Origin: Candidatus Marithrix sp.
GTDB taxonomy: Bacteria > Pseudomonadota > Gammaproteobacteria > Beggiatoales > Beggiatoaceae
Length of the DNA stretch: 64,000 nucleotides
Assembly (NCBI GenBank): GCA_016744775.1
Contig: JADGDS010000001.1
Span: 99,628 to 163,627, forward strand
Direction of reading: 5' to 3'
The notes under the pieces were generated by a model that was given only the letters and a program-made list of their open reading frames with translations, had not been told where the DNA came from and did not search any database. The translations under genes were made by a program, and so were the position numbers. Below are positions 20,181 through 29,742 of the stretch, piece by piece (positions within the stretch are counted from its first letter, which is position 1; each line of letters starts with the position of its first letter).

Positions 20181-22907
20181 ATGAACAAAAAGACCTCATT
20201 CAGACAGCTGGTTACAGAACACAATAACTGGCATTCACAGAAAATTGAATTGGTATTGGAGAAGCTAGAGATTAGTTATAAGGGCTTGTCTATGGAAGAA
20301 GCGCGTCACCGACTTTCTGAGTATGGACCAAACCGTCTGCCAGAAGTGAAGCCGCGCGGACCATTCCTGCGTTTTTTTTCTCAGTTTCATAATGTATTGA
20401 TTTATGTACTACTAGTCGCTTGCGCGATTACCACAATGTTGGGTCACTGGTTAGATGCTAGTGTAATCTTCGGTGTGGTTGTTGTCAACGCTATAATTGG
20501 CTTCGTGCAGGAAGGCAAGGCAGAGAATGCTTTAAAAGCAATACGTCAAATGTTGTCGCCGCAAGCGATGGTGCTGCGGCAGGGCAGGCGTACCACTGTG
20601 CCAGCCAGTGATCTAGTGAATGGTGATGTAGTGCTGTTGCAATCGGGGGATAAGGTGCCTGCCGATCTGCGTCTGTTTCATGTTAAGAATCTACAAATTC
20701 AGGAATCGGTATTGACGGGTGAGTCAGTGGCAGTGGAAAAAGGAATTGAACCAGTGAAACTAGATAGTGCGCTTGGTGATCGCTACTGTATGGCTTATTC
20801 AGGTACTTTAGTCACATCTGGACAAGGAATGGGTGTGGTGGTAGAAACTGGCGTTGGTACTGAAATAGGCCGTATTAGTTCCCTTGTAGCGGGGGTGGAA
20901 AAACTAACTACTCCACTTCTGCGCCAGATGTCTCAATTCGGTAACTGGCTGACAGTAGCCATTATCGGCATTTCAATAGCCACTTTTGCATTCGGTGTGC
21001 TGGTCAGGGATTACATGGCTGTCAATATGTTTCTAGCGGCTGTGGGTCTAGCAGTGGCTGCAATCCCTGAAGGATTGCCGGCAATTATGACTATTACTCT
21101 AGCTATCGGTGTACAGCGCATGGCCGCTAGAAATGCTATTATCAGGCGTTTATTTGCTGTCGAAACTTTGGGTTCAGTAAGTGTCATTTGTACAGATAAA
21201 ACTGGTACTCTGACTTACAATGAAATGACCGTGCGTAGCATTACCACTACTAGTGGTCAATTCAATCTAAGTGGCTCCGGCTATGATCCGCATGGTGGAA
21301 TATCATTGGGGAAAAAGGATATTTTTGCGGAAGAATATCCTCTATTGCTGGATGTGATCCGAGCAATAGTACTGTGTAATGATGCCAGCTTGAATCAAGA
21401 TAATGGTAATTGGCAAGTGCATGGTGATCCTATGGAGGGTGCTCTTTTGATTGCTGGTCTTAAGGCAGGCTTAGATATGGAAGCTGAAATCAAAACTTAT
21501 CCGCGTACTGATATTATTCCCTTTGAGTCTGAACACCGTTTCATGGCTACCCTGCACCACAATCATATAGGTGATGCCTTCATTTTTCTTAAAGGGGCAC
21601 CAGAGCGAGTTTTGGATATATGCACTTTGCAGCGCACAGCTAACGGAGATCAACCACTTGACCGTGCTTGGTGGGAGACACATATTGAGGAACAGGCAGC
21701 GCAAGGCCAACGAATGTTAGCAGTGGCTTTCAAATCTGCTCCCAGTCATCAGATGGAACTTGACTTCAGTGATGTTGAGAATGATTTGATTTTATTTGGC
21801 CTGTTAGGTCTGATAGATCCGCCTCGGGTAGAGGCAATTGCAGCGGTTCGTCAATGCCAAGCGGCTGGTGTTCGCGTAAAAATGATCACAGGCGATCATG
21901 CTGCCACAGCTCGTGCCATCGCTGGACAATTGCAACTCAGTAATGTTAATGATGTTTTGACTGGCCACGACTTAGAACAAATGAGAGAAGAGGAACTGCG
22001 CCAACGGGTATTGAATGTGGATGTATATGCCCGTGTTAGTCCTGACCACAAATTGTTACTGGTCCAGCAACTACAGGAACATTGCCTAGTAACTGCCATG
22101 ACCGGTGATGGAGTAAATGATGCGCCAGCTTTGAAACGTGCAGATGTGGGCATTGCTATGGGCTATAAAGGCACTGAGGTGGCCAAGGAAGCATCTGAAA
22201 TCGTGCTGATAGATGACAATTTTGTATCCATTGCCCATGCCATAGAAGAAGGGCGTACAGTCTATGACAACATCAAGAAAGCTCTGATGTTCATTCTGCC
22301 CACCAATGGTGGACAAGCTCTTACTATCATAGCTGCTATAATTTTCGGCTTTCAACAATTGCCACTAACAGCAGTACAAATACTCTGGGTGAACATGATT
22401 ACAGCAGTAACATTAGCACTAGCACTAGCCTTCGAACCACCAGAAGCGATGGTAATGCAACGACAACCGCGAAACCCTCAACAACCGATGCTGACAATGC
22501 TATTCCTGTGGAGAATAGCTTTTGTATCCATAATATTAGTCAGTGGCACCTTCGGTTTATTTCTGTGGCAAATAGAACAAGGCGCCACTATAGAATATGC
22601 ACGCACAGTCGCAGTGAATACACTGGTAATGTTTGAAATATTTTACATATTCAATTCCCGCTACCTGACAGCTCCAGTACTTAACCGCGCAGGTTTATTA
22701 GGAAACCGATACATACTGCTGGCAATTGCCATATTAATAATATTTCAACTTGGCTTTACCTACTTAGAACCGATGCAAACCTTGTTTGGTACTGCTGCGA
22801 TCAAGCCTGCTGTTTGGGGATATATAGTTTTGGTTGCCTCATCAGTATTGCTACTAGTTGAATTGGAAAAGACTGTTATCCGGCGCATGACTATTAAAGA
22901 TAACTAG
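20181..22907 (+). CDS. Cation-transporting P-type ATPase (P2 type)
   Basis: A 908-residue inner-membrane ATP-driven cation pump. An N-terminal cation-ATPase domain ([20 protein letters not shown]) is followed by the actuator TGES loop ([11 protein letters not shown]), the phosphorylation site [11 protein letters not shown], the TGDH segment ([10 protein letters not shown]) and the hinge [14 protein letters not shown]4 has PEGLP as in Ca2+ and Na+/K+ pumps. TM6 reads [16 protein letters not shown], lacking the Asp of SERCA, so ion specificity is unclear. An AGGA ribosome site precedes the ATG at 20181. By eye the gene is richer in G+C (many CTG, GCC and GGC codons) than everything around it, suggesting acquisition from elsewhere. 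Confidence 0.93.
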   Translation: MNKKTSFRQLVTEHNNWHSQKIELVLEKLEISYKGLSMEEARHRLSEYGPNRLPEVKPRGPFLRFFSQFHNVLIYVLLVACAITTMLGHWLDASVIFGVVVVNAIIGFVQEGKAENALKAIRQMLSPQAMVLRQGRRTTVPASDLVNGDVVLLQSGDKVPADLRLFHVKNLQIQESVLTGESVAVEKGIEPVKLDSALGDRYCMAYSGTLVTSGQGMGVVVETGVGTEIGRISSLVAGVEKLTTPLLRQMSQFGNWLTVAIIGISIATFAFGVLVRDYMAVNMFLAAVGLAVAAIPEGLPAIMTITLAIGVQRMAARNAIIRRLFAVETLGSVSVICTDKTGTLTYNEMTVRSITTTSGQFNLSGSGYDPHGGISLGKKDIFAEEYPLLLDVIRAIVLCNDASLNQDNGNWQVHGDPMEGALLIAGLKAGLDMEAEIKTYPRTDIIPFESEHRFMATLHHNHIGDAFIFLKGAPERVLDICTLQRTANGDQPLDRAWWETHIEEQAAQGQRMLAVAFKSAPSHQMELDFSDVENDLILFGLLGLIDPPRVEAIAAVRQCQAAGVRVKMITGDHAATARAIAGQLQLSNVNDVLTGHDLEQMREEELRQRVLNVDVYARVSPDHKLLLVQQLQEHCLVTAMTGDGVNDAPALKRADVGIAMGYKGTEVAKEASEIVLIDDNFVSIAHAIEEGRTVYDNIKKALMFILPTNGGQALTIIAAIIFGFQQLPLTAVQILWVNMITAVTLALALAFEPPEAMVMQRQPRNPQQPMLTMLFLWRIAFVSIILVSGTFGLFLWQIEQGATIEYARTVAVNTLVMFEIFYIFNSRYLTAPVLNRAGLLGNRYILLAIAILIIFQLGFTYLEPMQTLFGTAAIKPAVWGYIVLVASSVLLLVELEKTVIRRMTIKDN

Positions 22908-22916
22908 TAGTAGTAG

Positions 22917-22942
22917 GTTGGGTTAGCGAAGCGTAATCCAAC
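22917..22942. repeat. Palindromic dispersed repeat (GTTGGGTTA type)
   Basis: GTTGGGTTAGCG and CGTAATCCAAC form a near-perfect hairpin in the gap between the ATPase and radC. A related sequence forms the arms of the element at 29644-29728. It may also end transcription of the ATPase gene. Confidence 0.55.
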
Positions 22943-23022
22943 AGAATATTGGCTTAGAAAAAAATTTTTTTATCAAGTTTCTTTTTAGCTTCTACAATCG
23001 CACAAACAGGAGCAGTTCCAAA

Positions 23023-23061
23023 TGATAAACGCTGAAAATTATTACGACAACTTACATTAAG
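23023..23061 (+). pseudogene. Remnant duplicate of the hemB 3' end
   Basis: ATGATAAACGCTGAAAAT is identical over 18 bases to the hemB tail near 19963 (encoding MINAEN). In the same frame it continues YYDNLH then stop, comparable with the hemB terminus ADYDKL minus an internal stretch. It lies after the ATPase gene and overlaps the end of radC. Confidence 0.5.
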
Positions 23062-23759
23062 CCTTTTTCAGCAAGTGATACGCAGTATCCATCTCCAATT
23101 ACAAAGTGGTCTAGTATTCTTACGTCTATTAATTTTAGGGTTTCTATTAGGCGGTGAGTGATTGCAATGTCGGCTTGGCTGGGTTCGGCAACGCCTGATG
23201 GGTGGTTGTGGGCTAGGATTATTGCGGCTGCATTTAGTTGTAAGGCTCGTTTTACTACTTCGCGTGGATATACGCTGGCTGCATCTATGGTGCCATAAAA
23301 TAATTCTTGGAATTTTATTACACGATTTTTATTGTCTAAAAATAGGCAGCCAAAAACTTCGTAGCTGCGCCCACTTAGTTCTGACATTAGGTAGTTGCGT
23401 GTGTCGTCGGGATTGGTTATGGCATCGCCGCGTTCTAAGCATTCTTTTAGGTAGCGGCGACTTATTTCTACACAGGCTCGAAGTTGTACATATTTGGCAT
23501 CGCCTAAGCCTTTGGCTTCACAAAAGTGATCGCGATCTGCGGCTAATAGGCTACGTAAGTCTCCAAAGTGATCTAGTAAGTCTTTGGCTAAGTCTAAGGC
23601 ACTTTTACCTTGTACTCCTGTGCGTAAGAATATTGCTAATAATTCGACGTTGGTTAATATTTCTGCGCCGCGTTTTAGTAGTTTTTCGCGAGGGCGATCT
23701 TCTAGCGGCATGTCTGTGATCTTCATTGTCGCTTTTTTTGGTTTGTCGTCGTTGTCTGA
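23052..23759 (-). CDS. radC: RadC family JAB/MPN-domain protein
   Basis: About 235 residues from the preferred start ([20 protein letters not shown]). An in-frame ATG at 23795 would add 12 residues. It has a helix-hairpin-helix-like N-terminal part ([20 protein letters not shown]) and the JAMM metal motif [14 protein letters not shown] in the C-terminal domain. Named for DNA repair, its true role is unsettled; the JAMM domain suggests metal-dependent hydrolysis. It is convergent with the ATPase gene and divergent from the vWA gene at 23845, which starts 85 bases away. The stop falls right after a terminal Met and overlaps a hemB-tail remnant on the other strand. Confidence 0.92.
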   Translation of the reverse strand, partial: SDNDDKPKKATMKITDMPLEDRPREKLLKRGAEILTNVELLAIFLRTGVQGKSALDLAKDLLDHFGDLRSLLAADRDHFCEAKGLGDAKYVQLRACVEISRRYLKECLERGDAITNPDDTRNYLMSELSGRSYEVFGCLFLDNKNRVIKFQELFYGTIDAASVYPREVVKRALQLNAAAIILAHNHPSGVAEPSQADIAITHRLIETLKLIDVRILDHFVIGDGYCVSLAEKGLM

Positions 23760-23844
23760 CATTATTTTTCTTAATTTATTATTGATAAACCACATCAGTT
23801 TATCTTACAATGATAATTCATTTCAATTAAATCTGGAGTAAAAT

Positions 23845-25863
23845 ATGAGGTGGATTTATCTTCCTTTTTTAACTATTAGCATAATTTCGTCATCAGCGAT
23901 TGCTGTTGAAGATGATATTTTTTGTGGTAAGCCTGATAAAGTTTGTCGTCAAAAAGGCACTTTTTTGCCTTTACGCGCATTACCTAGACCATTCTCAAAT
24001 CTTTATAATAGCCCTAATAATACAAATATATTATTTTCAAATGTAAAAGCATTTTACCCACTCTATGTATTTGATAGAAAAAATGTTGATTATTCAAATC
24101 CTGCCAATCCAACTGGATGGTATAAAGTTGGTGCAAGTGTTCATGATCCATTAGCTTGGATGCAGGCTAAGGATTTAATGGAATGGAAACAGGCTCTAGT
24201 TGTATCTTATACCCATCCCGGCATCGGTGAAAATCGTCGTAATCCTGTGTTGATGTATGATAATCTTAATGATCTTAAGAAGTTAATAGAATCATCTAAT
24301 TTAGCAGCTCAAGCAAAAAATGCTTATCAAGGTTTAGAAAAAACACCGATTGAAGTACCTCAAGGTGTTATTAGTATGGAAACAAAGCGTTTTGTTGATA
24401 TTGAAACTAAAAAAGGTTTTTATATACTTCCGGTTCTGAAATATAAACAATTAGATATTTTTGATGATGCAACTCGTTATTTACAAATAGCGGCTGCTAT
24501 TCCTCGTGAAAGAGCAGAAACTGCTGATACATTGAAAAATCAAGAATATGTTACACAAGCAACAGAAAGTGAAACCATTGTTGGAACACAAGCACAGAGT
24601 CTTGGTGTAGATATTAAGTTTGTAATGGATATTACTGGCAGTATGTCTCCTTATCTGAAGGCAACTAAGGAAGCTATTAAAAAACTTGCAACTCAAGTAG
24701 TTGCTAAAATTGATACTAGCGTGAATTTTGGCTTAATTGGTTACAATGACAATACAACAAATTTTATACCTAAGCTATCTGATGCCGATTACTTTGTGAA
24801 AATTATTTCAACTATTGAAGCATCAGGTGGTGGTGATTATCAAGAGGAAGTTTTTGCTGGTGTTAAGCAAGCAATTGAGTCTCATTGGAATGAAAACACT
24901 ATTAAAGTAATTGTTATTATAGGTGATGCGAGTTCACATAAAAAAGGGCATCCTAAAAATCTTACAAATATGAATGCCGAAGAATTAAACCAATTAGCAA
25001 GCGCGAATAAAATTGCTGTTATGGCAGTTCATTTAAAAGCTAAGGGAGCCAAAAAAGATCATCCTATTGCTAAACAACAATTTACTGCTTTAGCTAAAGC
25101 TAATCAATTAGATAATTATATACCTTTGGATGCAAATAATGTTGAGGCTTTTGAGGCAACAATAAAAAGTTTATCTGAACAATTATCTTTAGTAGTTGCA
25201 GATGTTAGATCAGCCAAAGCGGAAGATAAAATTGATGCAATTGAGGCTACTGTTGAGCCAATATTAGTAGATGAAACTATTACAACAGTAGATAAAGCTG
25301 AAAAAGTAGCCGCTGGTTTTGCTAAAAATATTGCCGCTACTGCTTTAGTTGAATATCTTGGTAGTGCCGCTAAACCACCTAGAGATGTAACTGTATGGGT
25401 TTTAGATCGAGATATGATTGATCCAACTAAACGTTCTCTTGATGTACGGCTTTTGATTAAAAAATCCCAACTAAATGATTTAATTACTGCTTTAGAACAA
25501 ATTTTAATGGCGATTAAACGTTCAGAACTAACAGCTATGCAATTTTTTGATGCACTACAAGGGGTTGTAACCAGCGCGGGTAAAGGTGAAACAATAAGTT
25601 TCAAAAAAGCTAAAAAGCTAAAAGCGGCAGGATTATTACCATCTTGGATAGCTAGCTTACCTTATAAAAGTGAGATTTTAGAAATGGATAATGACAGCTT
25701 TGAAGCACTGTCACCAGATGAAAGAGGAGCATTAGAAGATAGCATAGATGCAAAATTACAATTATATAGAGAAATAAATGAGTCAGACTTATGGATCAGC
25801 TTAGATGATAGACATCGTAGTGATGAACATGTTTATCCTTTAAGTTTGGATTTATTGCCTTAA
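23845..25863 (+). CDS. Exported von Willebrand factor A domain protein, similar in layout to the periplasmic part of PpkA
   Basis: 672 residues with a signal peptide (MRWIYLPFLTISIISSSAIA). Residues of about 40-150 look like an SH3-like segment: YPLYVFDRK, GWYKVGASVHDPLAWMQAKD and LMEWKQALVVSYT. A vWA domain starts near 256 (DIKFVMDITGSM, the MIDAS motif; later GDASSHKKGH). The C-terminal 200 residues are helical and unassigned. The order SH3-like then vWA recalls the periplasmic region of the type VI secretion kinase PpkA, but no kinase domain or membrane anchor is present. A metal-dependent periplasmic binding or sensing role is inferred. It stands alone, convergent with the DUF4143 ATPase gene. 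Confidence 0.75.
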   Translation: MRWIYLPFLTISIISSSAIAVEDDIFCGKPDKVCRQKGTFLPLRALPRPFSNLYNSPNNTNILFSNVKAFYPLYVFDRKNVDYSNPANPTGWYKVGASVHDPLAWMQAKDLMEWKQALVVSYTHPGIGENRRNPVLMYDNLNDLKKLIESSNLAAQAKNAYQGLEKTPIEVPQGVISMETKRFVDIETKKGFYILPVLKYKQLDIFDDATRYLQIAAAIPRERAETADTLKNQEYVTQATESETIVGTQAQSLGVDIKFVMDITGSMSPYLKATKEAIKKLATQVVAKIDTSVNFGLIGYNDNTTNFIPKLSDADYFVKIISTIEASGGGDYQEEVFAGVKQAIESHWNENTIKVIVIIGDASSHKKGHPKNLTNMNAEELNQLASANKIAVMAVHLKAKGAKKDHPIAKQQFTALAKANQLDNYIPLDANNVEAFEATIKSLSEQLSLVVADVRSAKAEDKIDAIEATVEPILVDETITTVDKAEKVAAGFAKNIAATALVEYLGSAAKPPRDVTVWVLDRDMIDPTKRSLDVRLLIKKSQLNDLITALEQILMAIKRSELTAMQFFDALQGVVTSAGKGETISFKKAKKLKAAGLLPSWIASLPYKSEILEMDNDSFEALSPDERGALEDSIDAKLQLYREINESDLWISLDDRHRSDEHVYPLSLDLLP

Positions 25864-25880
25864 AATTTAGCCTAAAGATT

Positions 25881-25903
25881 AGTCAGGTTTCCAAAACCTG
25901 ACT
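25881..25903. terminator. Inverted repeat in a convergent gap
   Basis: AGTCAGGTTT at 25881-25890 pairs with AAACCTGACT at 25894-25903. It lies 17 bases after the vWA gene stop and 4 bases before the stop of the opposing ATPase gene. It shares the CAGGTTT core with the repeat at 315-347. It probably serves as a bidirectional terminator. Confidence 0.55.
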
Positions 25904-25906
25904 GCT

Positions 25907-27181
25907 CTATTCCAACAACCATTTCCATAATGGTTTAATAAAAATTGTTTGCCCTTCAATATTTAACGTTTGTTCTTCATCTTGAGTAATCAAAATAGCT
26001 TCGTTATATTTGAAATATTTCATCGCTTCTTGTAATGCTGTAATTTCTCTGCTTTTGGTTTTAGCATCACTTATATCATAACTAATATTAATTAGTTGTG
26101 GTTTATCTAATTTGCAATAAAAATCAACTTCTTGCTGCTGTTTAAAATAATATATTTCTCTAGTTTTACGTCTTAAATGTAGAAAGGCGAGATTTTCATA
26201 TAATTTGCTGTAATCTGCTGATATGGATGTATCAAATAATGCCTTAAAACCAGTATCTATTGCATATATTTTACGCGGATGGCGTTGTTCTTCGCGTACA
26301 GAGTTTCTAAAAATTGGTATCACAAATAAAGCATAAGCATCTTCTAAATATGTCAAATAGTTATAAATACTATCTTTACTAATTTTATAGCCAAGAGATT
26401 TATATTCATTATATAGTTTATTAAAACTTACTAAAGTGCTGATATTAGAAAATGTATATTTGACTAAATGTTTTAAAAACGCTCTATTTTTAATGTTATA
26501 ACGATCAATCAAATCTCTATAAATTATTAAGTCCAAATAATCATGTAGTATTTTTTTTTGTATATCAGTTTTTTCGTCAAATGTTTCAAAAAAACCTCCT
26601 TGTCGTAAATAGCTGGCAAAAGTATTTTTGATTAAACTTAAACTTTTAGATGAATAGAAATTGATTTCTACATTTTTATAAGCTAAATATTCTTTAAATG
26701 AGAAAGGAAATATTTCAAAACTCAAAGTTCTGCCACGCAAACTGGTAGCAATTTCTTGACTAAGTAACTTAGATGAGGAGCCAGTAACAAAAATTTGTAA
26801 ATTTAAAGTATCATAAATCCTGCGTACAAATCTTTCCCATTCAGGAACATTCTGAACTTCATCTAAAAACAGATAAACTTTTTGTTCTCTGTTGTGAGGA
26901 TAAAGTTCAAAATAAGCTTCTATTAAATCATCCAGATCTTGTAATTTTAAGCCATAAAGTCTATCGTCTTCAAAATTAATATACAATATATTATGCGGTT
27001 CAACTTGTTTACATAATTGTTCTATCAGTCCATATAGTAAAAACGTTTTGCCGCTTCTTCTAACGCCTATTAATGAAATTATTTTACGACTATTTAGTGG
27101 AATATTATATTCACGTTTAATAATATGTTTAGGAGTTGACTGGTGAAAATCGGTGATTAAACGTTTAAATAGTGCTTTCAT
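25907..27181 (-). CDS. ATP-binding protein, AAA_14 plus DUF4143
   Basis: 424 residues. Walker A is GVRRSGKTFLLY, Walker B is KVYLFLDEVQNVPEWE, and sensor 1 lies in LQIFVTGSSSKLLS. The C-terminal DUF4143 part includes a PD-(D/E)XK-like strand pattern in YYFKQQQEVDFYCKL. The family is widespread and mobile with no settled function. It is divergent from a nuclease-ParA gene, with a pair of mirrored 24-base sequences in between. A decayed copy of its last 10 codons is found at 29411-29441. A second, more distant ATPase of this kind is at 51801. Confidence 0.85.
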   Translation of the reverse strand: MKALFKRLITDFHQSTPKHIIKREYNIPLNSRKIISLIGVRRSGKTFLLYGLIEQLCKQVEPHNILYINFEDDRLYGLKLQDLDDLIEAYFELYPHNREQKVYLFLDEVQNVPEWERFVRRIYDTLNLQIFVTGSSSKLLSQEIATSLRGRTLSFEIFPFSFKEYLAYKNVEINFYSSKSLSLIKNTFASYLRQGGFFETFDEKTDIQKKILHDYLDLIIYRDLIDRYNIKNRAFLKHLVKYTFSNISTLVSFNKLYNEYKSLGYKISKDSIYNYLTYLEDAYALFVIPIFRNSVREEQRHPRKIYAIDTGFKALFDTSISADYSKLYENLAFLHLRRKTREIYYFKQQQEVDFYCKLDKPQLINISYDISDAKTKSREITALQEAMKYFKYNEAILITQDEEQTLNIEGQTIFIKPLWKWLLE

Positions 27182-27183
27182 TT

Positions 27184-27241
27184 TTTATCCTTGTTAAGAA
27201 GGATAAATATATAGGATTTTATCCTTCTTAACAAGGATAAA
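27184..27241. promoter_or_regulatory. Mirrored pair of 24-base near-palindromes in a divergent promoter region, probable operator
   Basis: TTTATCCTTGTTAAGAAGGATAAA at 27184-27207 (quoted as arms TTTATCCTT and AAGGATAAA) is followed, after 10 bases, by its exact reverse complement at 27218-27241. Each unit is itself an imperfect palindrome. The pair begins 3 bases upstream of the ATPase start and ends 46 bases before the nuclease-ParA start, a position suited to control of both genes. Confidence 0.6.
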
Positions 27242-27286
27242 CAAAAAAATATTGTTTATTTGAATTGATATGCTATTATTAATAAT

Positions 27287-28657
27287 ATGACCACAAAATA
27301 TGAAGATAAATTTATTTTTGATCCAGACTTTTGTCATAATGAAAGAGAAGTTGAAAGCAAACTGATTATCAGTTATCTATTACCTGCCCTAGGTTATTCT
27401 ACTAACGAATGGCGACAAGAGGTAAAATTTAACCGCTTTCGTTTAGATTTTTTAGCGGAGTCTAGTGACAACGAAAAAGGTGTTGTTATAGAAGCCAAGC
27501 ATCCCGATCAAAATTTAAACGATCATTTGGTGCAACTAACAAACTATATGATAGATTTAGATTTGACTTATGGGCTTTTAACTAATGGCAAAGAAATTAG
27601 GATTTATAAACAAGCCGGCAATAGTATAGATTTGATTTTTAATGAATTTGCTTATGGCATTGAAAATAAAATTGATGATATTAGAGCATTGATAGGTAGA
27701 GAAACACTTGCCAATAGTTCAAACACAAATGTAAAAATGAAAATTACTAATGTAATTAAGGCATTTATAAACAAAGATTCAAACAAAGATGATGTAAATA
27801 TGAAAATTATTGCTATTTATCATAACAAAGGTGGCGTAGGTAAAACGACAACCGTAGTCAACCTAGCTGCCACTTTTAGTAAAGCTGGAAAAAAAGTCTT
27901 GATTATTGACTTGGATAGTCAGGCTAACACCACTTTTGCAACCGGATTAGTCAATTTCGGAGATGAAGACAAAGATAATTTGAAAGATAATTATATTTAT
28001 CATTTGTTGAAGTCAAGAAAAGCATTTTCTATTTCAGATGTGGCAAGAAGTTCTAACTTTTGTAGCCACCCAATTGATGTGATACCTTCTCATATTATGT
28101 TGATGAAACATGAGAAAGAACTCAATGAATATAAATACGTTCAGGGTATTCTGGTTAAAAAATTGCAAGAGGTTAAAGATCAATATGATATTGTTCTGAT
28201 AGATACACCTCCTTCCTTAAATTTATACGCAGGGCTGGCATTGATAACGGCAGATTATTTGCTCATTCCCTCTGATTTAAAAGCATTTTCCAATGAAGGT
28301 TTAAATAATGTCCGTGAATTTATTGAAGAAAATAATGAATTTAGAGAAATGACTAATCGCCCTGCTATTGAAGTTTTGGGTGTTTTACCTACCAAAATAT
28401 CGACAAATGCCAAATTTATCCAAGGCACTTTGCAAAAACGTATAGCGTCAATTAAGCAACGTTATAATTTTGAGGTTATGAACAGTATCATTTTTGAAAG
28501 AGAAGATATAGCCAAGTGTACGGAACAAACCTTAGAATTAGGTGATCAAGAAGTAGCCGCTCCCAGATCAATAGTTGATTTTAAATCAAATTCTAAGTCA
28601 GCGAATGAGTTTCAAAGCTTGGCTGAAGAAATTATGCAAAAAATTGGATTATCTTAA
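27287..28657 (+). CDS. Fusion of a type I restriction HsdR-N-like nuclease domain with a ParA/Soj-type ATPase
   Basis: 456 residues. Residues 1 to about 130 match the HsdR N-terminal (PD-(D/E)XK) pattern: a leading Glu helix (NEREVESKLIISYLLPALGY), RLDFLAE with Asp 54, VVIEAKHP with Glu 69 and Lys 71, then LLTNGKEIRIYKQ. After a linker comes a ParA ATPase from about 172: deviant Walker A HNKGGVGKTT near 180-188, IDLDSQANTT, and VLIDTPPSL. ParA proteins position DNA or complexes; HsdR-N domains cleave or recognise DNA. The stop overlaps the start of a ParB-like gene by one base (TAATG), so they form a translationally coupled pair. Catalytic residues are present in both domains. The combined function is unknown. 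Confidence 0.8.
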   Translation: MTTKYEDKFIFDPDFCHNEREVESKLIISYLLPALGYSTNEWRQEVKFNRFRLDFLAESSDNEKGVVIEAKHPDQNLNDHLVQLTNYMIDLDLTYGLLTNGKEIRIYKQAGNSIDLIFNEFAYGIENKIDDIRALIGRETLANSSNTNVKMKITNVIKAFINKDSNKDDVNMKIIAIYHNKGGVGKTTTVVNLAATFSKAGKKVLIIDLDSQANTTFATGLVNFGDEDKDNLKDNYIYHLLKSRKAFSISDVARSSNFCSHPIDVIPSHIMLMKHEKELNEYKYVQGILVKKLQEVKDQYDIVLIDTPPSLNLYAGLALITADYLLIPSDLKAFSNEGLNNVREFIEENNEFREMTNRPAIEVLGVLPTKISTNAKFIQGTLQKRIASIKQRYNFEVMNSIIFEREDIAKCTEQTLELGDQEVAAPRSIVDFKSNSKSANEFQSLAEEIMQKIGLS

Positions 28658-29373
28658 TGAAAAAAATATCACACGCTATTGTGTTAGTTGAAGACATTCA
28701 ATCATCATTGCCTCGTAGCAAATTTTCAGAGACTGATTTGGATGAAGCAGCTAAGTTATTATTAAAAATAGAAGGTGTCATCACACCACCAATTTTATTA
28801 CAAAGTGGGCTAGATTCCTATAAAGTTATTGAGGGACATTTTGAATATTATGCGGCTCTAAGAGCGGAAGAAATAGATCCTTTAAAAGGTGAAACTATCA
28901 ACGCTTATCTTGTTGAAGATGAAAAAGATCTTTCGGTTTATAAAAAACAAATAGAAGTTTTTAGGCAAGGAAAAGCTTTGCCGCCTACGGATAATCATTC
29001 CAGTGATATGAGCAGTATTGAAGCGCGTCTTGCAGCTATAGAAGATATGTTGCATAAAATTATAAGCGAACAACAAATAAAAACATTACAGCCTATTTCT
29101 CCGCCGGTACAAACGCCAACTATAATAGCCTCTAATCAAGCAGAAGATAAATTATTAAAAGAGATCAATACATTAGATCTTGTTAAACTGAATTATAAAT
29201 TGGAACAGATAAAAGCAAGTAAAAAGGTTCGAGAAAATATTCTGAAGGCAAGACAAAATCCATCCTTTCAGCCTTTTCAATCGCATCATGAACTAATTAA
29301 ACGGATTGCAGGTTTAGGTGAAAAAAGCTTTAATACACTGTTAGATAACTATAATAATTTGGCAAATTTATAG
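28657..29373 (+). CDS. ParB-like N-terminal domain protein, partner of the nuclease-ParA fusion
   Basis: 238 residues. The first 90 resemble a ParB/Srx nuclease-like fold: VITPPILLQSGLDSYKVIEGHFEYYAALRAEE, where GHFEYYAA takes the place of the usual G-x-R-R-x-x-A motif. This is followed by a helical region (SSIEARLAAIEDMLHKIISEQ) that may form a coiled coil, and a C-terminal helix-hairpin-helix-like segment (IKRIAGLGEKSFNTLLDNY). The canonical ParB helix-turn-helix is not seen. Coupled by a one-base overlap to the upstream gene, it is the likely DNA- or partner-binding component of that system. The ParB assignment is by pattern only. Confidence 0.6.
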   Translation: MKKISHAIVLVEDIQSSLPRSKFSETDLDEAAKLLLKIEGVITPPILLQSGLDSYKVIEGHFEYYAALRAEEIDPLKGETINAYLVEDEKDLSVYKKQIEVFRQGKALPPTDNHSSDMSSIEARLAAIEDMLHKIISEQQIKTLQPISPPVQTPTIIASNQAEDKLLKEINTLDLVKLNYKLEQIKASKKVRENILKARQNPSFQPFQSHHELIKRIAGLGEKSFNTLLDNYNNLANL

Positions 29374-29410
29374 TTTGCACGCGCCATACGCTGGCGCGTT
29401 GTGAATGGCT

Positions 29411-29441
29411 TAGTTCTCCAACAATCATTTCCACAATGGTT
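29411..29441 (-). pseudogene. Remnant of a DUF4143 ATPase 3' end
   Basis: About 30 bases match 25908-25938 with two changes. On the minus strand they would encode IKPLWK, a stop, then LLE, versus IKPLWKWLLE in the intact gene at 25907. The Trp codon has become TGA, so this is a dead copy of the last ten codons. Confidence 0.6.
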
Positions 29442-29455
29442 TAATATTTTTTTTT

Positions 29456-29512
29456 CTCGTTCCCACGCTGGAGCGTCAATGGCAGTGACGCTGGAGCGTG
29501 GGAACGAGAAAA
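29456..29512. repeat. Inverted repeat of the CTCGTTCCCACGCT family
   Basis: Arms TTCTCGTTCCCACGCTGGAGCG (ends about 29477) and its near reverse complement ending in GGGAACGAGAA enclose a short loop. The same core forms the arms of the larger element at 62475-62620. Confidence 0.7.
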
Positions 29513-29607
29513 TTTGTCTTCTGATTTTAACATAGCTGATTTGTCTAATAAAGATTGGCGTAATTCTGAGATACGAAGTGTTTTGATAATTGGTTTAATT
29601 ATTAATT

Positions 29608-29742
29608 CATGTTACGCATAGATCTTCTATCCGTGATATATTCTGTAGGTTGGGCTGACGAAAGGAAGCCCAACGAATCATGGAATAATGATGTTGTGTT
29701 GGGCTTCCTTTCGTCAGCCCAACCTACAATGCGTAACATCAG
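29608..29742. mobile_element. MITE-like palindromic element
   Basis: Outer ends ATGTTACGCAT (about 29609-29619) and ATGCGTAACATCAG (29729-29742) are inverted. Inside, perfect 31-base arms (TGTAGGTTGGGCTGACGAAA at 29644 onward, reverse complement ending at 29728) flank a 23-base loop. It has no coding capacity. The outer ends match those of the element at 62461-62635, which has a different core. Confidence 0.65.

Noticed and set aside
23162-23719. 185-codon open frame antisense to radC
   Set aside because: Leucine- and arginine-rich composition typical of a shadow frame; radC on the other strand has clear conserved motifs.
25116-25604. 162-codon frame antisense to the vWA gene
   Set aside because: No family signal and no ribosome site; the sense gene explains the openness.
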